Source: Acaryochloris sp. IP29b_bin.176
GTDB taxonomy: Bacteria > Cyanobacteriota > Cyanobacteriia > Thermosynechococcales > Thermosynechococcaceae
Direction: 5' to 3'
DNA length: 50,912 nucleotides
Assembly (NCBI GenBank): GCA_028285315.1
Contig: JANQPU010000061.1
Span: forward strand, 1-50,912
Shown: one piece after another, positions 19,246-29,638 of the stretch
Layout: the number at the start of each line of letters is the position of its first letter
Position numbering within the stretch: the stretch's first letter is position 1
Made by a program: the position numbers and the translations under genes
The notes under the pieces: model-generated
Seen by the model: the letters and a program-made list of their open reading frames with translations, nothing else
Databases searched by the model: none
What the model was told of the DNA's origin: nothing

Positions 19246-21048
19246 ATGCGGCTATCTCAAATGCTGTTTGTGACGCTGCGAGAAGACCCAGCGGAAGCAG
19301 AAATTCCCAGCCATAAGTTGCTTCTGCGGGCTGGGTATATCCGCCGCGTTGGCAGTGGGATTTATGCCTATTTGCCGTTGATGTGGCGGGTCCTGCAAAA
19401 GGTGTCCCAGATTGTGCGGGAGGAGATGGATGCGACGGGGGCACAAGAATGTTTACTGCCCCAAATCCAACCGGCTGAATTATGGCAAGAGTCGGGCCGC
19501 TGGGAGACGTATACGCAAGCAGAAGGGATTATGTTTGCCCTACAGGATCGTCAAGATCGGGAGTTGGGTTTAGGGCCAACCCATGAAGAGGTGATTACTG
19601 CGATCGCAAAAGATATGATTCGCTCTTATCGCCAATTACCCCTCAATCTCTACCAAATTCAAACTAAGTTTCGGGATGAGATTCGCCCCCGCTTTGGCTT
19701 GATGCGAGGACGGGAATTCATCATGAAGGATGCCTATTCCTTCTCTGCCGACGAAGCAGACCTCAAGACGATTTACGGCAAAATGCATGATGCCTACTGC
19801 AATATCCTGCAGCGCTGTGGCTTAGCCTATCGGGCCGTGGATGCGGATTCAGGGGCCATTGGTGGATCTGGGTCCCAAGAGTTCATGGTGTTGGCTGAAG
19901 CCGGAGAAGATGAGGTTCTCTATACCGGAGATGGCCAATATGCCGCCAATGTGGAAAAAGCCGTTTCCCTCCCTACAGATGCTCAACCTTCCGCCTTCAA
20001 GACCTTAGAAAAACGGGAAACGCCAGGGACGGATACCATTGCCAAGCTCTGTGATTGCTTGCAATGCTCACCCACTCAGGTCGTTAAAACGGTTCTCTAT
20101 GAAGCAATTTACGACAACGGTCAGACGATCTTGGCTTTAGTGAGCCTGCGGGGAGATCAATCCGTCAATGAGGTGAAGTTGCAGAATGAGTTGGTCAAAT
20201 TAGGCGAAGCGGTGAAAGGCAAAGCCCTAATTGCCTTGACTGTTGCTGAAGGAGAACCTAAATGGGCGAGCCAGCCGCTACCGTTGGGCTATATTGCCCC
20301 GGATTTAGCCGACAACTATATTCAAAGATCCAAACAGGTGCATGGCAAATTTATCCGCTTAGTCGATCAAACGGCTGTCGAACTCAAGAATTTTGTTACA
20401 GGTGCTAACGAAGTTGGGTTTCACCAAGTGGGGGCCAACTGGAAAACAGATATTCCTTTACCCAAGCATGTGGTGGATATTCGCACGGCTCTAGCAGGAG
20501 ATCGAGCAGTACACGATCCCAAACAAACGCTACAAACAGCTCGGGGGATTGAAATTGGTCATATTTTCCAGTTGGGCACTAAGTATTCCGAGGCTTTGGG
20601 AGCGACTTACACGAATGAAGCAGGCAAAGAGCAACCGTTGGTTATGGGTTGTTATGGTGTCGGCGTGTCTCGGCTGGCCCAAGCAGCGGTGGAACAGTCT
20701 TATGACGACGATGGGATTGTCTGGCCAGTTGCGATCGCACCGTATCAAGCCATCGTTATTATTCCCAATGGGAAAGACCGTGCCCAAGTGGGAGCAGCTG
20801 AAAAACTCTACAGCGACCTCAATGCAGCAGGGATAGAAGCCCTCCTAGACGATCGAACGGAGCGGGCTGGCGTCAAGTTTAAAGATGCTGATTTGATCGG
20901 CATTCCCTATCGAATTGTGACGGGACGATCTTTAAAGGAAGGAAAGGTGGAGCTAATAGAACGAGCAACTCATACTTCTCACCAAATTCCGCTGAACCAG
21001 GTTTTACCCACCCTCAAAGAATATTTAGCCCAAGCCATTTCTTCTTAA
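19246..21048 (+). CDS. proS: Prolyl-tRNA synthetase, bacterial type
   Basis: ProS charges tRNA-Pro. At 600 residues it is the long bacterial form: class II motif 1 in the N-terminal part ([15 protein letters not shown]), motif 2 ([17 protein letters not shown]), an inserted YbaK-like editing domain (about 225-390) and motif 3 ([17 protein letters not shown]), ending with an anticodon-binding domain. It faces the HEAT gene and is followed by a 310-base gap. Confidence 0.97.
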   Translation: MRLSQMLFVTLREDPAEAEIPSHKLLLRAGYIRRVGSGIYAYLPLMWRVLQKVSQIVREEMDATGAQECLLPQIQPAELWQESGRWETYTQAEGIMFALQDRQDRELGLGPTHEEVITAIAKDMIRSYRQLPLNLYQIQTKFRDEIRPRFGLMRGREFIMKDAYSFSADEADLKTIYGKMHDAYCNILQRCGLAYRAVDADSGAIGGSGSQEFMVLAEAGEDEVLYTGDGQYAANVEKAVSLPTDAQPSAFKTLEKRETPGTDTIAKLCDCLQCSPTQVVKTVLYEAIYDNGQTILALVSLRGDQSVNEVKLQNELVKLGEAVKGKALIALTVAEGEPKWASQPLPLGYIAPDLADNYIQRSKQVHGKFIRLVDQTAVELKNFVTGANEVGFHQVGANWKTDIPLPKHVVDIRTALAGDRAVHDPKQTLQTARGIEIGHIFQLGTKYSEALGATYTNEAGKEQPLVMGCYGVGVSRLAQAAVEQSYDDDGIVWPVAIAPYQAIVIIPNGKDRAQVGAAEKLYSDLNAAGIEALLDDRTERAGVKFKDADLIGIPYRIVTGRSLKEGKVELIERATHTSHQIPLNQVLPTLKEYLAQAISS

Positions 21049-21358
21049 GGATTTTGGACTCATTAAGACTCTTCTGTCGACCTTAACCAGTGGAACTAAA
21101 TAGTCTGTAAATCCGTCGATGCATAAGCTACTTTTGAATAAAGTAGTTCTGGTATTTATTGCTGCCTAAACTTATGAAAATTCACATTAGTTTTGTCAGC
21201 AGGAGGATCTAGACCATTGATACCTCAAAGACAGTGTCATTCCATCAGAGTGTCCATCAACAAACCCAGATCAAATTCCTTGAGTTAGGCTAGATTTGAT
21301 AGCCCCATTTTCTCCCAACCTAAATAAACGTATTCATACATGAGGATGAAGTCCAAAA
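21049..21358. other. Intergenic region after proS
   Basis: No gene is visible in these 310 bases. They contain a small AT-rich hairpin at 21128-21146 and, further on, the promoter region of the GerMN lipoprotein gene. Confidence 0.35.
21128..21146 (+). terminator. Weak hairpin downstream of proS
   Basis: CTACTTT (21128-21134) pairs with AAAGTAG (21140-21146) over a five-base loop about 80 bases after the proS stop. The stem is AT-rich and no real U-tract follows, so termination is only a guess. Confidence 0.25.
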
Positions 21359-21964
21359 ATGGCACAACTACGGTACCAAAACAGTAGGTTCTGGGGGGGG
21401 CTGGTCGGCGTTGCCTTGGTTGTCGGAGGATTTGGCTGCCAGCCACAACAGACATCAACAGAAACTAGTCCCTCGCCCCCAATCTCTCCCCAACCTGGGC
21501 AAACCGCTCCTGAATCGCCCGTTGCTCAACCCGAACTAGCAGTCTATTGGATTGCCTATAAAGATCAGGAACAGCTGGTGCTAGAACCTACCAAACTTCC
21601 TCTAGATAATTTGGAGAATGCAACGTCTGAGGAAAAGCTGGCTGCTGCGTTCAAACGGCTGCTAGAAGGGCCTGCCAATGCCGATAAAACCAATGCGATT
21701 CCTGACAAGACTCAGCTCAATAGCCTGAAATTACAGGATGACGGTGTGCGCATCGATTTATCTAGGGAATTCACGACGGGTGGAGGGAGCAAATCCATGC
21801 AAGCTCGCCTAGGTCAGATTGTCTACACAGCCAGTAGTCTTGATCCAAAAGAAGCCGTGTGGATCTCAATTGATGGGGAACCCTTGGAAGTTTTATCGGG
21901 TGAAGGGTTAATTGTGTCACAACCCATGACTCGAAAAGAGTTTGAGGATAATTTCTCTCTATAA
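21359..21964 (+). CDS. GerMN domain lipoprotein
   Basis: This 201-residue protein starts with a signal peptide that ends in V-V-G-G-F-G-C-Q, a plausible lipobox, then has a proline- and serine-rich linker and a GerMN domain (about 60-190, with EEKLAAAFKRLLEGP, RIDLSREF and the LGQIVYTASSL segment). GerMN domains occur in envelope and sporulation proteins and are thought to bind peptidoglycan or proteins at the cell wall. No spore function is implied here. Confidence 0.85.
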   Translation: MAQLRYQNSRFWGGLVGVALVVGGFGCQPQQTSTETSPSPPISPQPGQTAPESPVAQPELAVYWIAYKDQEQLVLEPTKLPLDNLENATSEEKLAAAFKRLLEGPANADKTNAIPDKTQLNSLKLQDDGVRIDLSREFTTGGGSKSMQARLGQIVYTASSLDPKEAVWISIDGEPLEVLSGEGLIVSQPMTRKEFEDNFSL

Positions 21965-22158
21965 ATCAAGCGCTTGAGATTGTGAACAGTGCATCCTGTC
22001 CTATCTATGGGAATCATGGATCTAAGTATCCTGTCCTTGATCTAGGCCAGTTGACCTGGGCTGCATGCAAAAATGCCCTGTAGGAGAGATTGTTTACGGA
22101 TCACTCCTGCGCCAATCATAATAACGATATCCCCAGTCTCCATTCCAGAACCAAGGCT

Positions 22159-23064
22159 ATGACGGTTTCCAAGAGCCCCGAGGAAGAAAAACGGGAGCAG
22201 CAGCGTATGCAGGATGTGCTCGTCCTGCTGCAACATTTAGCTGAAAATGAAGAAACCACCATCAAGCTAATGATTGAGTGCCTTTACGATGTAGGGGCCG
22301 TAAATTTCATTAATAGAAAGGTTCAAAATACCTCTATTAACCAGCTCGCCAAAAGACTGGCATTCATGTCTAAACCAGTTGCTAAACGCTACGGCTACTA
22401 CTGGTTTAAGAAAAATTGCCCCGAATTAATTGTGAACTGGCTAAAACGCAAAGTGGCCTTTCCCCCACCTAAACAATCGCCTTCCCCCAAGGCAGAAGTA
22501 GAAGCCCAACCCAACATTATTAAAGCTGTAGAAGTAGCTGAAGCCCAAGCTCAGACAGACAGCCATCAATCAAGCGTCACTAGCTCACCATCAACGGAAA
22601 TGGGAGAGGATAGTAAGGTGTTCTGTTCGACGGTTGAAACAACAGACACCCCAGAGACTCAAACAACGTCAACTTCTCCGTCATTAGAATCTGCTGGGGA
22701 AGTAAGAGATACCACCACATCTCCCTCTGAAGGACCTGAACCGGAGAGAGAGCAAGAGTCTGCCTTAGCTTCTACTCCACCTCCGGTGAGTTATCCTGAT
22801 GCCCCAGGGATAGAAAACTTACCGTTAGCCACTCCCTTGCCAACGAGGGTTAAGGCTACGTCTCTACCCACGCCTATGGAGCAAAAAATAACCCAGATTC
22901 GCCGCCTACAAACCCAAAATAGAGCATTAATGGGAACATTAGCCGGGACAATTCTGGTCGGGGGAGTAACCATTTGGCAATTACATGTTACTCAGCAAAA
23001 TGCTCTCCAACTTCGTCAATCCACTCCGTCATTGATTGTGCCTGCCAATCAGGCCGTAGAGTGA
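22159..23064 (+). CDS. Conserved protein with helical N-terminus and C-terminal membrane segment
   Basis: The product (302 residues from the ATG at 22159) has a charged helical N-terminal domain (about 5-100, rich in K, E, L and R), then a low-complexity middle rich in S, T, E and P, and a hydrophobic helix near the C-terminus (about 268-285). A TTG at 22090 would add 23 residues that look non-coding, so I prefer the ATG. I do not recognise the family; the design suggests a tail-anchored protein with a long disordered linker. Confidence 0.7.
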   Translation: MTVSKSPEEEKREQQRMQDVLVLLQHLAENEETTIKLMIECLYDVGAVNFINRKVQNTSINQLAKRLAFMSKPVAKRYGYYWFKKNCPELIVNWLKRKVAFPPPKQSPSPKAEVEAQPNIIKAVEVAEAQAQTDSHQSSVTSSPSTEMGEDSKVFCSTVETTDTPETQTTSTSPSLESAGEVRDTTTSPSEGPEPEREQESALASTPPPVSYPDAPGIENLPLATPLPTRVKATSLPTPMEQKITQIRRLQTQNRALMGTLAGTILVGGVTIWQLHVTQQNALQLRQSTPSLIVPANQAVE

Positions 23065-23164
23065 TTCTCTTGCCAGAATGACAACATAACTTTAATGTCC
23101 GAAAACGGCATTAGGAACAGGCGTAGACCGTCTGAAAAGCCCACCCACAATATCAATCGCTAAG

Positions 23165-25909
23165 TTACTGATAGCTTTCTAGCCAAGGCTGAACATTGAT
23201 GGCTAGCTTACGGCCCAACTGGAGAAGCTGGCGCATTTGAGCCATCGACAATGGATGATGCGGGTATAGATTCTGATCTGACGGAGAAACCCTGTTCTGT
23301 TCCAGTGATTGAGCCTGAGCAATGGCTTGACTGTGGTTCAGAAGTGTCAATTGCTCTTGCAGACAGCGTAGATAGAGTTCTTGGGCTCGATCAAGATGAA
23401 TATCGATCTGGAACTGCTGGACCAGATTGAGCAGGGTTTGTAGACGCTGAATGCGGAACGGATACAAGTCCACATCAATATGATGAAACAGTTGCCATAG
23501 GAGGCGAAGGATCAAATCTTCAAGTAAGGGGTAGGCGGCATCCAGCTTGAGTTGGCAACCCGCCTGCTCAGCTTCGGTTGCGATCGCAGCCAGTTCTGCC
23601 CAATAACTGGCACCCACCTGAGAGGTATCGAGTGCTGGATCGCTCATCTCCTTTTCTAGCCCTTTGAGGGCGCTCAGGGCTCGGTGGTTGAGCGCGACTT
23701 GGGCAGCGGTTAATAATTCCGGTGGCACCTCCAAATCATCATATTGGAAGGCCATCAAGACTCCATAGTTATCTCGATAAACTTGGGTATAGAGCTGATT
23801 GAGCCGACTTAAGGTCTCTTGGGAAAGGAGAGAGATAATCCGATGGCGCTCTTCGGGTAAGAGGTCATGTAAGCCATAGTGCTGATGGCCAAAGGCATCT
23901 GAGATGGCCAACACGATGTTAGTGGCACTAGCTTGCTGCAGAGTATTGAACAACTTGGTCTTCATTTCGCCATATTGCTTGCGGCCACTAAAGAGCTGTA
24001 CCCTACAATGAAAGTCCCAGCCGCCTAAGTGGAGGACACAAAACACCAAATCTTCTGATTCCAAAGTGACATTGGAGGTGAGCTGCAGTTGACCAATCGC
24101 TAGGGAGAGAGATCCTAGTCTTTGAATCTGATAATCAAGCTGCTCAACTTGGTAACAAAAGTAGGGATGCTGAGGCGGATAGGGATTGAATAGCGAGGTA
24201 ATTGCATAGTGAGCCGCAACGGCCTGGACATCGATTTGGGAGGGGATCACCAACTGCTGGTAGACACCCGCTCCAGTTCCGAACAGCTCGACGTTGCTCG
24301 GCGCTAAGGCCAAGCGTTGGATAAACTCAGATTCTAGGTTGATCCCCGCCGCATCAGCTGCCAGATCAATGGCCCGAGCTGCATACCGGAGAATTTGCAC
24401 CCCTTCTGGTCGCGAGAGTTCAGCAAAGAACCAACCACAGCTGGTATACATCAGCAGACTATGACGTTGCATCTCTAATAACCGCAGCGCATCCACCTGC
24501 TCTTCGCGAGTGAGATCATGGTTTTGGTGAGCGTTGAGAAAGGCTTGAATCGGGTCAGCACTTTTGGTGGGATCAGTCTGAACTTGCCGAGGAAACTGTC
24601 CCATAATCTCGATATAGTGATTCCGAGTGTCCCAGGGATCCTGAAACAGAAGCGCACCAATTTCTTGATAGATATCGCTGAGCTGATCCCGCAGCCAATC
24701 CAAAGCATCCCGTAAAGGCCGACGCCATTTTTGATGCCATAAGCTGCCTTCACCCCCGCACCCACAGTCCGCTTGCCAGCGATCTACGCCATGACCGCAA
24801 CTCCAGGCCGTAACGGTCTTCAGCTGCACTTCCCAGGTAGGTGGATGCAGACTCAAATAATGGGCATAGTTCGTCACGGTCCAACCCAGTTGCGGGAAAG
24901 TGTCATGAAACGCGTAGGCGATCGCTTTTTCCGTATCACGTTTGTGATGGCCGAAGGTTTCTCCATCCGTTGCCACCGAGATGAGTTGAGACGGCTTGCG
25001 ATCGCATCGCACAGCCTGACCCAACCGATTTGCTAGATTCTGAGAGCTGCTGAGGACAGCGTTAAAGCCGATATCCCGAGAGATGGGACCATCATAGAAA
25101 AAGATATCGATATAGCGATCTCGATCGCCTGGAAGATAACAACGATAGGGGCGCGTCGGATCAATCTGGCCACCGCCCATCTCTTCCCAGGAAAGCGTAT
25201 CACGGTGGGTATCACTTTCAGTATCGTTCGCAAATTCGGGGATCGCTCGACATCTCTGGGCTTGAGAAGGAGCCAAAATAATAAACCGAATTCCTTCCTC
25301 AATCAGCACCTCAAGGGTCGCCAGATCAACTGCTGCCTCTGCTAGCCACATCCCTTCAGGGTCGCGGCCAAACCGAGCTTGAAAATCGGATTTACCCCAT
25401 CGCACCTGCGTTACTTTATCGCGGTGGTTCGCCAAGGGCATGATGATGTGGTTGTAGACCTGTGCGATCGCATTACCATGCCCTTGGAGTCGTTCACAGC
25501 TCTTGCGATCTGCCTCAATGATGCGCTGATAGACCTCCATATCATAGGATTCCAGCCAACTCATCAGAGTCGGACCGATATTAAAGCTAAGATATTCAAA
25601 ATTATTAATGATGTTGATGACTTCGCCCTGGTCACTAAAGATGCGGGCAAACGCATTGGGGCGATAGCACTCATGATAAATTCGCTCGTTCCAGTCATGA
25701 AATGGAGCCGCACTAGACTGACACTCAATCGTCCCTAAATAAGGATTTTCTCGAGGGGGCTGATAAAAATGACCATGTAAGGTCACATAAACTCCCTCAG
25801 CTTGTTCTAATGAACTGGCAGGAGATAAAGATGGCTGCAGTGCAGTAGAGACGTCCTTAAACATCTCTACCTGCTGAGTATTCTCAGAAGCGTAAGAGGT
25901 TGTATTCAT
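23165..25909 (-). CDS. Glycoside hydrolase family 57 protein with DUF3536
   Basis: The 914-residue protein has a GH57 catalytic barrel in its N-terminal half and a DUF3536 region in its C-terminal half. GH57 motifs are visible: H-G-H-F-Y-Q-P-P near residue 45, the E-containing M-W-L-A-E-A-A-V-D-L segment (nucleophile region) and the D-containing V-A-T-D-G-E-T-F-G-H-H segment (acid/base region). GH57 enzymes act on alpha-1,4 glucans, including branching enzymes and amylases; the substrate of the DUF3536 subgroup is unsettled, but a role in glycogen metabolism is plausible. It is about 120 bases convergent to the preceding gene. Confidence 0.92.
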   Translation of the reverse strand: MNTTSYASENTQQVEMFKDVSTALQPSLSPASSLEQAEGVYVTLHGHFYQPPRENPYLGTIECQSSAAPFHDWNERIYHECYRPNAFARIFSDQGEVINIINNFEYLSFNIGPTLMSWLESYDMEVYQRIIEADRKSCERLQGHGNAIAQVYNHIIMPLANHRDKVTQVRWGKSDFQARFGRDPEGMWLAEAAVDLATLEVLIEEGIRFIILAPSQAQRCRAIPEFANDTESDTHRDTLSWEEMGGGQIDPTRPYRCYLPGDRDRYIDIFFYDGPISRDIGFNAVLSSSQNLANRLGQAVRCDRKPSQLISVATDGETFGHHKRDTEKAIAYAFHDTFPQLGWTVTNYAHYLSLHPPTWEVQLKTVTAWSCGHGVDRWQADCGCGGEGSLWHQKWRRPLRDALDWLRDQLSDIYQEIGALLFQDPWDTRNHYIEIMGQFPRQVQTDPTKSADPIQAFLNAHQNHDLTREEQVDALRLLEMQRHSLLMYTSCGWFFAELSRPEGVQILRYAARAIDLAADAAGINLESEFIQRLALAPSNVELFGTGAGVYQQLVIPSQIDVQAVAAHYAITSLFNPYPPQHPYFCYQVEQLDYQIQRLGSLSLAIGQLQLTSNVTLESEDLVFCVLHLGGWDFHCRVQLFSGRKQYGEMKTKLFNTLQQASATNIVLAISDAFGHQHYGLHDLLPEERHRIISLLSQETLSRLNQLYTQVYRDNYGVLMAFQYDDLEVPPELLTAAQVALNHRALSALKGLEKEMSDPALDTSQVGASYWAELAAIATEAEQAGCQLKLDAAYPLLEDLILRLLWQLFHHIDVDLYPFRIQRLQTLLNLVQQFQIDIHLDRAQELYLRCLQEQLTLLNHSQAIAQAQSLEQNRVSPSDQNLYPHHPLSMAQMRQLLQLGRKLAINVQPWLESYQ

Positions 25910-26337
25910 ATCAAATAAAATTCCGCTATGGATGAGGAGATACAGCGCTGATATTAGAGATGGATAAGCAAAAGGCTGACTTTAAAGCCTTGATAGTCAT
26001 ATCAGTCTAAGTGAATGAGAAGCAGCAAAACCCCAAAAATAATTAATTCTGCTCCTTAAGCAGTGGAATCAAACGAAGCGATGATGGAATTTTAAGGAGG
26101 GCAAGAAGCTGCTAATCTACCTGTGGCTTAACCTATGCGATCCCATTTGTAAATAGGGGAAATCGCAAGATATCTTAAGAGTCTATGCGGGCACTATGGG
26201 TAAAGTCTTTATATTTACTGCGGGATCAGTCTAGATTAATTGCGTTCTAACTCTGATCCCCTCATCAAAATCACTGGAAAACAAAGATTGCACCGGATTG
26301 ATTTTGATGGATCTGTAAACCTAACTCATCTGCAATT
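25910..26337. other. Divergent intergenic region
   Basis: These 428 bases lie between the divergent GH57 and Ca2+/H+ antiporter genes. I see no gene and no convincing hairpin. It should hold both promoters. Confidence 0.35.
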
Positions 26338-27426
26338 GTGACGCTCAAAAATCGCATTTTTATCATCTTGCTGCTCTTTATTCCAGTCTCTATTGCAGCC
26401 GATCTTTTGGAATGGGGGCCTCTCCCGCTCTTTATCACCTCAGCTCTGGCAATTGTGCCCTTAGCAGCCTGGATGGGCTCTGCCACAGAGGAAATTGCCG
26501 TGGTCATTGGTCCTTCTGCAGGAGGGCTGCTCAACGCTACCTTTGGCAATGCAACTGAACTGATTATCGCCTTTATCGCTCTAAAAGCTGGACTGGTTGA
26601 TGTCGTCAAAGCCAGTATTACTGGTTCTATCCTGGGTAACTTACTCTTGGTGATGGGCTTATCCATGCTGCTGGGTGGATTGCGCTACAAAGAACAAACC
26701 TTTCAACCCGTCGTTGCCCGAGTCAATGCCTCATCAATGAACCTAGCAGTGATTGCAATTTTGTTACCGACAGCCATTAAGTTCTCGGCAGAAGGCATCG
26801 AGAGTCATATTCTGCAGAATCTTTCCATTGCAGTTGCGATCGTGCTGATCGGTGTTTATGGGTTAACACTCCTGTTCTCCATGAAAACTCACACCTATCT
26901 ATTCGATGTGGGTGTGGCAGGACTAGAATCAGAACCAGAAGAGTTACCCGAAGCAGGTGCTAGCAACTTAAGATTATGGGTTGGCGTTTTGCTGGCGGCA
27001 ACGCTCGCCGTGGCTGTTGAATCCGAATTTTTAGTGGGCAGTTTAGAAGCAGCCACAGAGCAAATCGGTTTGACACCTCTCTTTACGGGGGTCATTTTAC
27101 TCCCCATCATTGGCAACGCTGCTGAACATGCCACCGCCGTTACTGTAGCGATGAAAGACAAAATGGATCTATCTGTTTCTGTTGCGGTTGGCTCTAGTAT
27201 GCAGATTGCCCTGTTTGTTGCTCCTGCGTTAGTCCTGGCCGGATGGGTAATTGGTCAACCGATGGACTTGGATTTTAATCCCTTTGAATTGGTGGCGGTT
27301 GCTGTATCAGTGCTGATTGCCAATTCCATCAGCTCAGATGGTCAGTCCAACTGGCTAGAAGGGACACTGCTCCTAGCGACCTATGCGGTGTTGGGATTAG
27401 CGTTTTATTTTCATCCTTTGACGTAA
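26338..27426 (+). CDS. Ca2+/H+ antiporter (CAX family)
   Basis: This 362-residue membrane protein has about 11 hydrophobic helices and the two alpha-repeat signatures of calcium/proton exchangers: GNATELI (about residue 63) and GNAAEHATAV (about residue 262). It is expected to move Ca2+ out of the cytoplasm against H+. An acidic stretch (E-S-E-P-E-E-L-P-E-A) sits in the central loop, as in other CAX proteins. The start is a GTG at 26338. Confidence 0.93.
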   Translation: MTLKNRIFIILLLFIPVSIAADLLEWGPLPLFITSALAIVPLAAWMGSATEEIAVVIGPSAGGLLNATFGNATELIIAFIALKAGLVDVVKASITGSILGNLLLVMGLSMLLGGLRYKEQTFQPVVARVNASSMNLAVIAILLPTAIKFSAEGIESHILQNLSIAVAIVLIGVYGLTLLFSMKTHTYLFDVGVAGLESEPEELPEAGASNLRLWVGVLLAATLAVAVESEFLVGSLEAATEQIGLTPLFTGVILLPIIGNAAEHATAVTVAMKDKMDLSVSVAVGSSMQIALFVAPALVLAGWVIGQPMDLDFNPFELVAVAVSVLIANSISSDGQSNWLEGTLLLATYAVLGLAFYFHPLT

Positions 27427-27503
27427 TGACCCGTTAACACTCTGGAGCAACTACATACTCTGACTCAATGGATTCTAGCCACCCTAACGACACAAGCGCT
27501 TGA

Positions 27504-27752
27504 TCAATCGACAGCGGCTACTTCTGCTGTGACGGGTTTATCAGGCTGGAAGTTGCCATCAGGGTAGTCGGGAATAACCCCTTGGGCATGAAGCCTCACC
27601 ATGAAGCGATAGGCCCAATGATCTTGAGACACATCAGCAATATACAAGTTGTGAGGGAATCATCTCAGGCACATCAAGACTACCAATCGCATCTATTGGG
27701 CTTTGAGAGACAGCGGCAGCTTGATTCTGAGGAGCTTTTCCAGGTGTATTTG
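27504..27752 (-). pseudogene. Broken SLH (S-layer homology) domain remnant
   Basis: Read on the minus strand, 27659-27504 encodes about 51 residues that include D-V-S-Q-D-H-W-A-Y-R and G-V-I-P-D-Y-P-D-G-N-F-Q-P-D-K-P-V-T, the hallmark of an SLH domain. It lies in the same frame as the acidic protein immediately upstream (27753-29393) but is cut off by three in-frame stops (TAG 27753-27755, TAG 27693-27695, TGA 27660-27662). Between the stops another frame reads N-T-P-G-K-A-P-Q-N-Q-A-A-A and S-L-D-V-P-E, like a natural linker, so a pair of frameshifts may explain the break. I take it as a decayed C-terminal SLH domain of the upstream gene. Confidence 0.6.
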
Positions 27753-29393
27753 CTAGTGTAGAGCTTCTTCACTCGCAGAGATAGCTATTTCAGGTTGCTG
27801 GTCGTTAGACGATTGATCGTTAGAAGATGGATTCGAGTTAGAGGGGGGTTCTGGCAGCGATGGATCTTGCTGATTGCCAGTCACCCCGAGATAGGCAATC
27901 GTTCCTAATGTTGACAAGGCTACTAATAAACCAACCACCTGATAGCGATTGAGTGGCAACTTATCCCCCACAGCGCCTAAATCGCCAGAGCTGGTTGCAG
28001 ATGAAGAACTGGCAGTGGATGTCAGACCTATTGCCACAGGCTCTGGGACTAACTCAGGTTCTGGGACTGACGAAGAAGCCACATCAGGTTCACTGTCGCT
28101 GGCCAATTCTGAACTCTCCTCTACGGGGTCAATAGCATCCGAAGATAGGGGCATAGATGAGCTATCGCTGTCTACTCCTTCTAGAGGAGGTATCTCGGCA
28201 GCAGGTTCAGCCTCTTCTCTGGCTAAAGGAGTTAGTGCTTCTGTTCCCTCACCAGTAGAGGGAGCTTCTCCGATCTCAGGGCTCAAGAGTTCTGGGCCAG
28301 GAGCGATAGAACTTTCTTCACTCTCCTCAGTAGCAGATGTCTCTACGAGTAACGGGACATCTATGGAGGGTGGCGAGTCATCACCTATGGATAAGGGTTC
28401 ATCTACCGAAGTAGGAGAAGCCTCTCCTACTAATAAAGATTCGTCTTCTGGGATGGGGGAGTCTTCCGCTGGGACTTCAGCAGATAAAACCTCAGAAACC
28501 GGGGGGACCTCCGCTGCGAGTTCAGGAATGGGTTCAGTAGTAAGCTCAAATTCTGACAATTCTGCCGTTTCTGGGGTTGGAATATCTGTCTCTAATGAAG
28601 GCTCTGCGGCGGTAGCCTCTAATGGTGTCGGGGGTTCGACATCAGTCCAAAGATCGGGGAGCGGACTCTCTTCGCTAGGAGATTCTGGTGGCGTTGACTC
28701 CGTAGCATCCTCACTCGAAGTTGGAAAATCAGAAGCCTGAATTAGGGTTGGTTCTTCAATGTCTGCGTTAACGGGATCAACGGGAGTTGGCTCTTCAGGA
28801 GCTGGATCAGCCCAAGGATCAGAAATTATATCTGAAGGCTCTGCGGCGGCAGCCGCTTCTATATTGGGCAGGCTAGATTCCGGTATCTCGCCCAGATCAG
28901 AGGTTAGATTAACGGGCAATTCTGATTCGACTGGGGGCAAAGGAATGGATTCTACTGGCTCATCTACCCAAGGATCAGGGATGGGCTCATGCCCCTCATT
29001 CTCGCTCACTGGCAAGATATCTGCTGAATCACCCGTAGAGGTCGAACGATCAGAAAGGCCGTCACTAATCGCACTCAATTCATCCATTGGTGTTGTTTCC
29101 GCTTCTGTACCCATCTGGATCAGGGTCGGATCTTCGAGTATTTCGCCCAGATCTTCAGTTGAGGCGGATAGGGGTTCGGCAGGTTGTTCAGATTCCTCAG
29201 ACCATGACTCTAAATCTGGCAGGGAAGCAGGCTCATCTGAGGCGGGTGAGTCTCCTAACAGTTCTGATAAAGAATCAAATAACTCATCAGAGATGGGACC
29301 TGATTCAGAACTTTGACCGCCGCTTGCGCCCGAGCTTGATTCTGAAGGAGGGACTTCATCTGGTTCTGAATTAGGATTGTTAGGATTAACCAT
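27753..29393 (-). CDS. Acidic Ser/Pro/Glu-rich protein with C-terminal membrane helix
   Basis: This 546-residue protein is mostly disordered: about 450 residues rich in S, E, P, D and T with repeats such as P-S-E-E-S and E-E-P-T-L-I-Q. Near the C-terminus (about 486-504) it has one membrane helix (Q-V-V-G-L-L-V-A-L), then a polar tail. The reading frame stops just before a frameshifted SLH-domain relic, so the original product may have been longer and anchored at the cell surface. The skewed composition gives long Ser/Gly-rich open frames on the opposite strand (27949-28740, 28759-29316) that I reject as genes. Confidence 0.6.
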   Translation of the reverse strand: MVNPNNPNSEPDEVPPSESSSGASGGQSSESGPISDELFDSLSELLGDSPASDEPASLPDLESWSEESEQPAEPLSASTEDLGEILEDPTLIQMGTEAETTPMDELSAISDGLSDRSTSTGDSADILPVSENEGHEPIPDPWVDEPVESIPLPPVESELPVNLTSDLGEIPESSLPNIEAAAAAEPSDIISDPWADPAPEEPTPVDPVNADIEEPTLIQASDFPTSSEDATESTPPESPSEESPLPDLWTDVEPPTPLEATAAEPSLETDIPTPETAELSEFELTTEPIPELAAEVPPVSEVLSAEVPAEDSPIPEDESLLVGEASPTSVDEPLSIGDDSPPSIDVPLLVETSATEESEESSIAPGPELLSPEIGEAPSTGEGTEALTPLAREEAEPAAEIPPLEGVDSDSSSMPLSSDAIDPVEESSELASDSEPDVASSSVPEPELVPEPVAIGLTSTASSSSATSSGDLGAVGDKLPLNRYQVVGLLVALSTLGTIAYLGVTGNQQDPSLPEPPSNSNPSSNDQSSNDQQPEIAISASEEALH

Positions 29394-29433
29394 AATATTA
29401 AGCTATTTTCAGGGTTTAATCTTTGGGGACCAT

Positions 29434-29467
29434 CCTACAGGGGGACTGTAGGTGCGATCGCACCTAC
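29434..29467. repeat. Overlapping hairpin and 20-bp palindrome with HIP1 core
   Basis: A hairpin CCTACAG (29434-29440) / CTGTAGG (29446-29452) overlaps a perfect 20-bp palindrome (29448-29467) centred on the HIP1 octamer GCGATCGC (29454-29461). The two alternative structures share seven bases or so. They lie about 40 bases upstream of the start of the acidic gene (minus strand) and about 170 bases upstream of the MltA-like gene (plus strand), a plausible control or recombination element. Confidence 0.5.
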
Positions 29468-29638
29468 GCACATTCTCTTTAGAATTCATGGGCACATTTT
29501 GTAAGTTTGTAAAGTCATCTGTGAACATTAAAAACGGACATTGAATCAGACAATCAGCCGATTGGCCTTGACCATTTAACTCAGTCACTCATTTTATAGG
29601 CATCGTTGCGAAAATAACCCTTCAGGATTTGCTTAAAT

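Noticed and set aside
21359-21964. Assigning the GerMN protein to spore germination
   Set aside because: Cyanobacteria do not form endospores; the domain is shared by envelope proteins.
27949-29316. Two long plus-strand ORFs (27949-28740 and 28759-29316) rich in Ser and Gly
   Set aside because: They are antisense shadows of the acidic Ser/Glu/Pro-rich gene on the minus strand; its skewed codons keep the opposite frame open. No motif or ribosome binding site.
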